Origin: Aphelenchoides besseyi | Taxonomy: Eukaryota; Nematoda; Chromadorea; Rhabditida; Aphelenchoididae | Length of the DNA stretch: 64,000 nt | NCBI GenBank assembly: GCA_024699855.1 | Contig: JAMPIQ010000001.1 | Location: forward strand, 12,090,001-12,154,000 | Direction: 5' to 3' | Part shown: in pieces, positions 36,298 through 45,213 of the stretch | Layout of the letters: the number at the start of each line of letters is the position of its first letter | Numbering within the stretch: position 1 is the first letter of the stretch | Notes under the pieces: generated by a model | The model's database searches: none | Told to the model about the DNA's origin: nothing | Seen by the model: the letters and a program-made list of their open reading frames with translations, nothing else | Made by a program: the position numbers and the translations under genes

Positions 36298-36884
36298 CGA
36301 TTGCTACAGTACTTTTGCAATAGACCTTTTTATAGGTATAGACTAAAAAATATAAGCTCGCAAATAGAAGTGAAAGATTAACTACTGAAATTGCGAAGGG
36401 AATGGGAAAAGTTTGTTGTTTCAGTTCAACTACTATGGTCAATGCTTCTTATCAGAAAATATAAACCATGTCCAGTGTTCGAATACAAATTAAAACTAAG
36501 TACGCGAGTTCACGTCTGATGTCGTAAAAGTACAAAAAGTGAAATTTTTAACAGTTAACGACAACAGACCAAGTAGCTAAGAACGTGCGAACTTGAACTT
36601 TAAACGAAAATACAAAGCAAACAACAATCGATACAACAGTTATAAGATTGATGTTCAGATGGTTTAAATTGAAATCATTTTCGTTTATTTAAAGAGGTCA
36701 ATCGGTTTTCAGCGATCAACGTAACGGTGTTTTTTCATGAACCGTATTTTGGTATGTTATGAATTATCGTTGATTAGAAAGGTCATTTCAATTGTACTTA
36801 TAATCGAAATAAACCAGACGTTATGAGAGAATACAAGTTGAGTTTCAGAGATTTCGTCGGATCGCTTTTTCACCGAAATACCTG
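36298..36884. other. Intergenic region, 7TM receptor to MPV17-like gene
   Basis: About 590 bases between divergent genes. A TTTCAG at 36843-36848 lies 36 bases ahead of the MPV17-like ATG and could be a trans-splice acceptor or the end of an upstream intron. Nothing else stands out. Confidence 0.35.
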
Positions 36885-37607
36885 ATGGGAACAAACGTGA
36901 TTATCAACAGTACATTGCTTTCGGGAGCTGATTTCTTTCAACAGTCAATTCACCATTCAGTCGATTGGAATCGAACGTGTAGAGCTGGATTTGTGGGGGC
37001 AATAATGGGATTTATGTCAACGAAATGGTAAACATTTACAAGTTAGCATCGTAATTTTGGACCAAAACTACAAAACTAAAAAGTCAACAGTTTACCTGTA
37101 CTGTCAAAGTTATTTTGAATCGTATTTTGGTATCGTTCTTATTGCTATTGGATTTTAGGTACAACCTGTTGGAAGGTCGTCTTGTGCCAGGTACTATCAC
37201 GCCAAAGAAGCTAATGAAAAAGCTCGTTTTTGATGTTTCGATTGCTCCTCTCTTTTCCTCGACATACATTTTTGGCAAGTTTAGAGTTCACAACATAAAG
37301 TTCGAGAAGATGTGATCATTGATTTGCCAATCAACATCAACTGATTTCAGGAATCGCATTTCTTGAAGGAAAAAGTCTGCAGAAGGCGTGCGACGAATGG
37401 CGCCGGAAGTTCCATCAAATTTTATTGGTGAGCTCGAAGACTCTTGTTTTTATTCCTTTTCAGTTGGATTCGTGTGTTTGGCCGATTTGTCAATCGCTTA
37501 ACTTCGCTTGGATTTCACCATGCTACCGAGTGTTCTTCATTTCAAACGTCAATTTCTTCTACTCGATTGGACTCAGTTACATTAAACACAGCGATGATGA
37601 TCAATAA
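36885..37607 (+). CDS. MPV17/PMP22-family membrane protein, MPV17L2-like
   Basis: Exons 36885-37027, 37159-37274, 37351-37427, 37464-37607. The family signature is in exon 4: LDSCVWPICQSLNFAWISP, then YRVFFISNVNFFYSIGLSY, matching DWCVWPAAQFVNF of MPV17L2. The C-terminal LSYIKH also fits. Upstream are LLSGADFFQQSI and GFVGAIMGF. Members sit in the mitochondrial inner or peroxisomal membrane; MPV17L2 is linked to mitoribosome assembly. The second intron has donor TTTTTG|GCAAGT, a GC-AG intron. The frame is open upstream of the ATG to 36813, so a 5' exon may be missing. Confidence 0.85.
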
Positions 37608-38709
37608 ACATGTTCGGTTTAATTACCAAGTTAAGCAATTACAAATCAAATCGAAATCACGAAATTGGTCCAAAAACAGAGTTTGTATTTAGAATTTTGC
37701 CAATTCGCTCGACAGCTGAAGGTCTTCGAGCCTGAGGATTGCTCGTGTCAGCAGAATTCTCCGCGCTTACCTAGCAACCGATTGTCATGCCTGAGGTGTT
37801 TGTGGGGCGAAGACAGTAAAACGGGTCTACGAGAGTCGAGCGGCAAAAGTGAAAAGACGGGAAGAATGAAAAGTCGGAGAATCTCATTGTGATCATTTCG
37901 CTCGACCTTTAACCAAGTTCCAACGAGTTCATTTCCAGTTCATTGTTCCTCTTTTGGGGAACATACTCTCTTATTTGTTCCATTGATTGTCATTTGTTCT
38001 CCTACGTTCTGAATGTCGTCACTAATTACGTACGAGTCAAAAACGATTTGCGGTCATTTCAAGTCGGAAGTCGATATTCTAAAAGAACTCACGAATTGCG
38101 TGCTACTTACCGGCACACTAAAAGCAATCTTTACCGGTCATCTCTTGTGCTTCTAATTGGTCTTTGGAATGTCTATTTTTTGTCGTGTTGGACGGTCGCT
38201 ACGGTCAGTCAGTTGCTCGGACAGATAATGACCATTCACTCGTGGCTATTTTTTACGTTTTCTTTCCGTTTTCAAATCCGAAAAGATTGACCGGTTGTTA
38301 TGACCGTCCGGTTATACGATGTGAAATCGTTTTATTGTTGCGGATTTCTTGCAATTCAAACGAATATACAAAAAATGAGATGTCGGTAGCTTTCAATCAT
38401 TAGTTTTTCTTCAATTGAGAAAATTTGGTCTTTCAAAATGTTCACGTTACGAAATGAAAAACGTTAAGTCCGTTGTTTTCTTAGCTTCATGTACATTGGT
38501 TTCCACTTATGTTTAGTTTGTCGATAGTTGCAGATCCTGGGAACTTTCTTCATAAACAAGTGGGGTTAATCGATGGTCAAAGAACGAGTTTTGATTATTC
38601 GTCTTACGCGTTTTCATTTGCACGTATCTCTTTAACACTTTTATATTTTAGTTCATTACTGTAAGTACGAGGGAGATCTTGTCGTTGGAAATTGCACTTT
38701 CGAATCAAA
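37608..38709. other. Intergenic region with no supported feature
   Basis: About 1.1 kb between two plus-strand genes. An AATAAA right after the MPV17-like stop (near 37603) serves as its likely polyadenylation signal. Open frames here (37665-37892, 37943-38290) have no domain or consistent splice sites. Confidence 0.4.
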
Positions 38710-40533
38710 ATGGCCGGTACAGTTGCAGGTGAGTTTTGTTCATTGTGTTCGTGACTATTGACATTTAGATGATAGAGATCCAAATGAAAAAACATATCCG
38801 TGTCGAACGTGTGGTCGTCATTTTATCAAATCTTCGTTGGTAAGTTCGGTGAAAGAAAAGCAGATTGATGTTATGGTTGACGGAGTGGGAAGCCATTTTG
38901 ATGCAGAAATGAAGGGATTTTGGACAAAATACACGAAGCCAAAAAGTTTCTGAAAACATTCTTAACATAACTAATAATTTTAACGAACTAAAGTCTAGGT
39001 CAAACATGAACCGGCATGTAAGAAGATCACAAAGATGCAACGAAAGGTCTTTGATTCGGGTAAACAACGTGCCAACAATTCTGACATACCCTACAAAGCC
39101 ATCAAGAAAGCAGCACAAGAAAAAGAAAAGGTCTGACAATATGCTATCAGAGCTTTGAATGTAGTAAGTAATTTAAGCTTGGTGGCGTATTTCCACGACC
39201 CAAAACGCATTGGCGCGAACGACATCAAGAGTTTATTGGAGCTGTGGCTGCATCGAAACAAGTGGAACACGCGTTGAAAACTGGAAAGCCATTGCCACCA
39301 CCGCCTCGAACTAGCGTACCATCAGGTGATTCAGTGAAACAAATTAAACTTATCGATAGATTTCAGATTATGTTCGTTGCGATTACTGTGGACGAAACTT
39401 CAACCAAACAGCTGCCGAACGTCATATCCCATTTTGTACCTTATTTTTCTCTTCACATCAATCTCCAGTTTATAATTTAGGCAAAGAACAACACGGTCGA
39501 CGTGGTACCACCATACAACAACGAAGCAATTCGGTTGGACGAGTACCCACAACTAAAAGCTTAGTAAGTGATTGTTATATTCGAGAATATGAACAAAATG
39601 TGAAAACTTTTATTGAAATTATATTTACAAGATTGTTTTCAACGTTTGTTTTTCTGTTTAGCGCTCACAAAGTCGTTCCGGTTCTTCTCGAACTCAATCG
39701 CGTGAACATTCGCCAAATGGTCGTTCCGGTGCTTCTCGTCAACAGCCACGTACTCCGGCGGCAAAATCACCGGCGAGTCGACGATCCGTTCGACAGCCCA
39801 CTGGATCGAAGGCTTCGCCGACTTCGAACGGTGTTGCAGCTCGAAGTGGCAACGTGTCGAGTGCAGTTGGTCAACGGGCATCCGGTTTGCCAACTCCTGT
39901 CAAGTAAAAGCGAAACAAAAGAATACTCGCGAAATTACATTTCAGACGAAGTCGTTCGGCTCCTCGAAATCCGATGTCACGTGGTGGATCGACGGCCGCA
40001 GCAAAATCGTGAGCAAACGTGTGATCTCTTTAGTTCCACACAAACAACATATGAGTGTACATTCCGTTTTTAACTCACAAATATTTAAGGAATTCTAATG
40101 AGTTTGAAGATTTTAGTTCACATTTCTACAGCATAATCGTTTTTAATTTGCTTCTTAGTTCTGAAAACCACTCGTTTGCAGTTTCCATTTGATTTATCTT
40201 TGCTGTGATAAATAAACTTCTTTGTTGTGACCTCGACTTGAAGTTCTCCCAACATTACAGAGTTGTTTTAGTCCCCGTACGAAAACTCCGAAAACGCCCA
40301 AATCGCGGTCCAAATCTCGTGCTGGTGCTCAACAACCGAAAACGCCTGTGGGCAAACCAAAAACTCCGAAACGACCGAAATCACGATCTCCGGCTCCACT
40401 TCGACATCTAATATCTTCGGGAGCGATCAGTGGCTTTGCGTTGGCTGCTCCAATGTCTCAACACAGTAAACGAAAAGACAAGAGTCCCGTCAGAATTGGA
40501 ATCAAAACCGCAGGAAGCATTAAACGACGATAA
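38710..40533 (+). CDS. ZC2HC1-type zinc finger protein
   Basis: Nine exons: 38710-38728, 38769-38839, 38999-39130, 39178-39325, 39367-39435, 39481-39563, 39662-39903, 39946-40008, 40272-40533. The first C2HC finger is YPCRTCGRHF with HEPACKK, followed by RKVFDSGKQRANNSDIP, matching ZC2HC1A (KRKTFDSSRQRAEGTDIP). A linker HWRERHQEFIGAV and KTGKPLPPPP precedes the second finger (VRCDYCGRNFNQTAAERHIP then FCKEQ). The C-terminal half is basic and rich in Ser, Arg, Pro and Lys, likely disordered. The human family (FAM164) has no well-defined function. Confidence 0.9.
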
Positions 40534-40886
40534 CCTGTTGAGATTATCGATGTTCGCGAAGTAATATGCTCCATAAAATGCCACTCAAAAAAATTTACGA
40601 CTATTTGTTGCTATTAAGATCGGGAGTTGAAAGAAGGAGTTTATCGCAAATGATTCGGGAAACACGGTCGGGAGTTGGAATTGCAGACCAAAGGAATCTA
40701 TCGATTTTTTCAACAAAAAGATTTTTTTGTAAAAACGAACAAAGAAAACCCAAATGTTTGCTGTGGTCATTGTTTATGCAGCTGCAATTTGTTTCAACGG
40801 AAATAGCGTTTGTTCGATGACAGAAGCGTATAAGTACTGAATGACTAAAGGGAGTGTCCATGTTGTTTACCAATTACTTCAGAAAC
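40534..40886. other. Intergenic region, zinc finger gene to protease remnant
   Basis: About 350 bases. An 84-codon frame at 40566-40820 is Lys/Arg-rich with no family features. ACTTCAG just ahead of 40887 could be a splice or trans-splice acceptor for the next gene. Confidence 0.35.
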
Positions 40887-41222
40887 ATGATCGTCTTTAT
40901 CTTCGTTCAGCTTCTTAGTCTTATTCAATTTGCCCACAGTCATTCTTTTTCTTTCGATTTGGAAGGCCGAGAAGACGCAGAGATACCGAAAGATAGCGAC
41001 GGTAAGTTGCCATCATCAAACTACTATAATCTGAAATGAAGTTTGCAGATGAACTCGGCATGCTATCCGACGTATTCGGACAAACCGTGAACAGTGCACT
41101 TTACAATATGCGTTATTACGGTAATCTCAACGTTTTTCTTCTAAACTATTTCTGTAGCGGACGTTCAAATTGGCACACCTCCAAAATCTTTGCGGAGGAT
41201 TTCCTATGGACATCCGACCTGA
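40887..41222 (+). pseudogene. Truncated aspartic protease (leader and propeptide only)
   Basis: Three exons, 40887-41001, 41049-41120 and 41158-41222, splice to a signal peptide (MIVFIFVQLLSLIQFAHS), a short acidic propeptide and YYADVQIGTPPKSL. That is the first strand of the pepsin fold (normally YYGxIxIGTPPQxF). The frame then diverges and stops 10 residues later, before the first catalytic DTG. No later protease exon is seen on this strand before 51 kb. It is either a broken gene or a gene cut by rearrangement; two further aspartic protease loci lie within 12 kb. Confidence 0.6.
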
Positions 41223-41346
41223 AAGACGAGTGATTTATCGACATGTTTAAACAACTGGTTTTCCGCGAACAGACAGATGATTTTGTTTCTATCAAGTAAA
41301 ATCAATTAGAAAACAAAATGTTTCAAGTTATTGCACATTTTTAAAA

Positions 41347-41529
41347 CTAACCTTTGTACTGGACTGCACCAACGGAATTTAAGCCCTCTCCATAGATGTC
41401 AAAGGCCTTCAGAGTATTGTTGTTGTGAACACGCTTAACGAATTGAACATCGACAGTGAACGCTGAAGCATCGACAAACGACACGAGAGCAGAGCCGATC
41501 AGAAGGCCGGAAACTAACAACGAGACCAT
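41347..41529 (-). CDS. Possible leader exon of a secreted protein
   Basis: From the ATG at 41529 the frame encodes a strong signal peptide (MVSLLVSGLLIGSALVSFVD) and about 40 charged residues (VDVQFVKRVHNNNTLK). It ends GAVQYKG. A donor (AAAG|GTTAGT) sits just before the stop, so this may be a first exon whose continuation I cannot find. The leader plus propeptide layout is like that of an aspartic protease. It is convergent with the truncated protease at 40887-41222. Confidence 0.35.
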   Translation of the reverse strand: MVSLLVSGLLIGSALVSFVDASAFTVDVQFVKRVHNNNTLKAFDIYGEGLNSVGAVQYKG

Positions 41530-42119
41530 TGGGACGGATGACTGTGTCGTTCGACGGTTTGAAATGCGACTGCAAAGCATCAGAACAGACAATTCATATC
41601 GTTCAATGTACTGCCCGAGTTTTTTTCGTTGTGCATTGTTATCTGATTATTTGTTCAGTTGAACAAATGTCACGAGAGGAAATGTCGAACGTCTAACTGA
41701 TTCTTAGAAGTGCGGACAGATACCCATGGAACGTTGCGAGATTCACGTTAACCTATCCATTTGGTTATTTGAAAGACAAACATCCAGTTTTCTAAACGCT
41801 TTCCATTTTGACGTAGATGACAGTTTTCGAAAATGAATTCGCTTGCAAAGTAATTATTAACCAGAATGAAACACTTCGTCGTCGATTCGTTTTTGATTCG
41901 ACAGATAAAACGTGCAAATTTGAAAGTCGGTTGCAACGATATGTCAAGGAAGAAGGACAGTGAACACTAATTGAACTGACCAAGTGGTACGTCTTGATGG
42001 CTACAGCTTGCTATTTGAGTGTTTCTGTTGTCCAGTTATCATCATATTCAATTAACTGTTAGTTTATTAACAAATATGAAAGACGATATTCGATGAGAAC
42101 GACTTCAAGGTTGAGGGAA

Positions 42120-43271
42120 TTAAGTTCGATAGGAGCGTTTGAGTTTCGCAAATGCTACTTTTCGTTTCTCGAAATTGTGCACTTGACAAAAGGAACGAGT
42201 AAACGGCGTTCCTAACAAATCATTAACGAATTTTCTCACTTCACTAACCGAGAATCCATAATCCAAAGTTTCCGGACTGCATTGCCAACTGACAACTACC
42301 GTTACCCAAGTCAAGAAGAAGATGTTTAGACGGAATTCGATATCGACGACCATTGATTTGGAGATCGAGGTTAAAACGACGGGAACACGATAAAATGTAA
42401 TTTCCATCCAAATTCTGAGCTCCGACTCCGCTAGCAAACCGTTCAGCTTCAAATAGTGGCAGAACGATCAAACTCGTACCCGAATCTACAAAAGGACTTG
42501 TTAAGTGTTATGAGACCTTCAAAAAATTTGTTACTTGTGGTCGCTTTAACCTTTTGGTTATACGATGCACGACCCATTTTACTCGAATCGATAGAGAACT
42601 GCCAATAACTAACGAAAGGATCAACTTTAATCCAATTTTTTGCCCGTGTACAATGCTTGCTATCTTGAGCTCCAATTTCAATCAATCCGCCATCATCACA
42701 GTTACCAGAGCCCGTACATTTCTTCATGAACGTCGAGAAAACGGGCTCATCCAAGACGTTTTGACGCCAAGCCTCGTGAATCACAGATGTTCCTTCTTCC
42801 GATGGAATCGATCCAAGATCTAATATCCTTTCGTCTGTATAATACGCTTGACTTGCTGCGCCAAAGAGAATCGGTATGCCGAGTTTAAGTTGTGGACTAT
42901 TCGGATTTCCAAACTGAAATTGAAGAGCAATTAAAACAATCTTGAAGAACATACTGCAAAGATCTCTTTGTACAATTCTCCGCTGGCAGAGCCTACAAGT
43001 GGGTGTGATTAGTAATCCAACGTTTGAAGCAATACCAGTCCCGTAGGCGACCGTAAAAGGTCGTCCGGTGTATTCCGAAGTTCGAGAACGTTGGGGATCA
43101 TAACCGTTTGGACAGTTCTTAGCGAGTGGACCTAAATGCTTGTATAAAAAGATCTTTACTTTGTGAATACCCGTAGATTTGCAATCTTTTTTGGTACCCA
43201 AAAAATTGTTGATCTACTGTCAAATGTAATTTCGAATGGGTTCCAAAATTTCGTATCGTCGGGCCGTCGCT
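42120..43271 (-). CDS. Aspartic protease homologue with altered first active-site motif
   Basis: Pepsin-family (A1) fold read on the minus strand from about 43271: FEITFDSRSTIFWVP in place of the usual FDTGSSNLWVP, then TGPLAKNCPNGYDP, FTVAYGTG, GELYKEIFA, FGNPNSPQLKLGIPILFGAA, and ERILDLG. The second lobe has a normal catalytic motif (DSGTSLIVLP) near 42480, then CQVHNFEKRKVAFAKLK and a stop at 42120. In the first lobe Asp is kept but Thr-Gly is Ser-Arg, so full peptidase activity is doubtful. Introns at about 43191-43152, 43022-43000 and 42960-42920 are inferred. No leader exon was found upstream, and the first exon overlaps a gene on the other strand. Confidence 0.7.
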
Positions 43272-43507
43272 CTGCAGACGGGAATCTTCATCTACAAGTT
43301 TCGACTGTTGATTTTCTTTGTTGTTGGTTTTGTAGCAACGTTCACGTACTTCATGCTCTCCGTCTTCGTGAGTCCCGAGTTTTTGTTCGGTCAGGTAAGT
43401 CGACTGGTCATTCACATCACAACAGTCTTCAGAATTCTTCGGACTCACTTTTCAATGTCACGGACGAGGTCGGGCGAATCATTTCGATGAAATCGCTAAA
43501 AGGTTAG
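43236..43507 (+). CDS. Small single-pass membrane protein
   Basis: Two exons, 43236-43394 and 43433-43507, splice in frame (53 + 24 codons) to a 77-residue protein. A basic N-terminus (MGSKISYRRAVALQTGIFIY) precedes one hydrophobic helix (LLIFFVVGFVATFTYFMLSV) and a short polar C-terminus with a possible N-glycosylation site (NVTD). Topology is probably type II. Donor CAG|GTAAGT and acceptor TTCAG are good. Its first 36 bases overlap the antisense first exon proposed for the aspartic protease, so one of these two boundaries is likely wrong. Confidence 0.5.
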
Positions 43508-43736
43508 AAATTGGCTTGAAACTTAGTTTATTTTAACTAATGATGTTGCGTGAATGTCACAAAAACTTAAAATGCATGAGATTTACAATTAAAAAAAAGA
43601 ACAAAAAGATTTGCGAGAAAACAGTGAAAAAACTGAAAAATTTCATGATATGCGGAAAAGCGAAAATGTAAATAAAAATTGCGAATTTGCGAAAGTAAAG
43701 TAAATGAAAAATTAGTTGACAAGTAAAATGAGTAGA
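43508..43736. other. AT-rich spacer
   Basis: 229 bases, rich in A on the plus strand. It separates the small membrane protein from the stop of the His-Cys box gene. Nothing further is seen. Confidence 0.4.
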
Positions 43737-44938
43737 CTACAGGTCGCGAGTGTGGACGCACGAGATTACGTGCGAGCACAAAGAAGGGACTCCATTGAGG
43801 CAATTGATTCGTGAGATATTCATTCGATGACTTTCGGTGCACAAGTGGAACGGGTTATGACACCCGTTGTTGCCGCATAAGTGCGACGCGTCCAACGGGC
43901 TGCCGTTTTTGTGATTGTAAATGAGAGTACGCGAGTGTGGGCTGAGGAGGGCCGCCAGTTGGTAGGGTTGTGTAAACGCCCGTTTACCAAATCTAAAACT
44001 GAAAATTAATAAACACACCAAGTATCTTGTTACTTTTGATGATACCAAGCATAACCACCACGAACGAACGTTCCAGTCCATCGCCAACACTTAGAGCTCG
44101 AGTCTGCTTCCGTTTTTGCGAGTACTTTTTCGATGTACAGAAGCAGACTTTCCTCTGGTGTGTTGAATGTGAGAGGGAAATGGAGGTCATCTCCGTGTGA
44201 GAATGCCCGAAGCAAATCATCAAGGAGATTAGCAATTACTTTCGTTGCGAAGTGTTCGGAGCTCGACTTCTGTTCTGCCCACTTGAAGAGACGCGAGCAT
44301 GCTGAGCGTTGGACAACCACGAATTCGGGAACACTACACTCCTCCGGGAGCGGTTGGAGCGTCTTTTCGACCGCTGAAGGAGAACGATTACTGAAATAGG
44401 AGATAAACCAACCGAAACAGTTGAAGCCGCAGTCTTCTGCACAACGAGTGAGCTCGAAGTTGTTGCGGCATGGAGAGAATCGACCGTTGACCATGAATAT
44501 GCATCTCGGTTCATGGGTGCAGATGAATACACAACCGTTGACACATCTGTCGCGAGATAAGTTGATCGCGGCCGTTTCCCACCAAATATGATCGGGGTTT
44601 ACGCACAGTTTGTTTCCACAGAGGTGAGACGCCTCGTCACGGACCTCTGGTGGCCCTTGGAAAAGGGCACACACGAATGCCGCTGATGGGATTCTGTAAG
44701 AACGGCTGAAAATTAGAGGTCGTTTACGTAGATCTTTTATTGTCTTACCACCCGATGTAGATTGTCACCCCAGGTCGCAGTGTACCGCGCACGTTTGATG
44801 TCCAGCAATCGTTAGGATCGCTTGAGTCTAATGTAATTAGTAAAGCAACTTGAAGCAGTTTCCGCACCCATACAAAGACGTTCCACTTTCAGCGCTCCGT
44901 ACCATGAAAATTCGAGTCCCACGAGTTTGCATTGACAT
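43737..44938 (-). CDS. Tandem His-Cys box (I-PpoI-like) nuclease-domain protein
   Basis: Minus strand: a start at about 44938, a CWTSNVRGTL exon ending about 44749, a long exon about 44693-44034, and a last exon 43998-43737. Two His-Cys boxes (Pfam zinc-binding loop of homing endonuclease, PF05551) are present. Box 1: EASHLCGNKLCVNPDHIWWE, then INLSRDRC and CVFICTHEPRC. Box 2: DASHLCGNNGCHNPFHLCTE, then MNISRINC and LCSHVISC. Numbered as in I-PpoI, both keep the catalytic His98 and Asn119, zinc ligands Cys100, Cys105, His110 and Cys125, and the Cys-x-His-x3-Cys that closes the second zinc site (one residue later than in I-PpoI). Each box is preceded by a CW motif (CWTS, CWRWTG). Introns make this a host-type gene. 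The start and first intron are uncertain. Confidence 0.85.
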
Positions 44939-45130
44939 GAACGGGCAACAACAACAACAAAAGCACTGGCAAGCAGGTGTCGATCAGTGGTTTTGCCGAC
45001 GACCAAAAGAAACTGCAGTTGCGGAAAAGGAGTCTGCAGAACAAAAAACATTCAAGTGGTCTTCTCCGATGAATAGATCACTTGTTTTTTTGCGTTGCAA
45101 CGAAACCACTGGTCGACCATTTTTTCCAAA
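44939..45130. other. Spacer between nuclease gene and LINE, with a short LINE-like inverted piece
   Basis: At about 44947-44975 the plus strand reads CAACAACAAAAGCACTGGC followed by AAGCAG, nearly identical to the minus strand of the LINE 5' region at about 48325-48352. The two copies are inverted relative to each other. The match covers about 25 bases and then fades. Confidence 0.35.
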
Positions 45131-45157
45131 CAAAGATTACAAAGATTACAAAGATTT
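45131..45157. repeat. Three-copy 9-bp tandem repeat at LINE 3' end
   Basis: CAAAGATTA, CAAAGATTA, CAAAGATTT in direct succession. It lies 57 bases beyond the stop of the LINE ORF, where RTE-type elements carry short tandem 3' repeats instead of poly(A). Confidence 0.7.
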
Positions 45158-45213
45158 ATTCGGTTCAATCAACAAATCAACAACAAGATAAAATGAAAGA
45201 TGGTAAAAGATAG

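Noticed and set aside
44850..45191. 113-codon plus-strand ORF between the nuclease gene and the LINE
   Set aside because: It runs antisense across the proposed nuclease start; only a short stretch matches LINE leader sequence and no domain is present.
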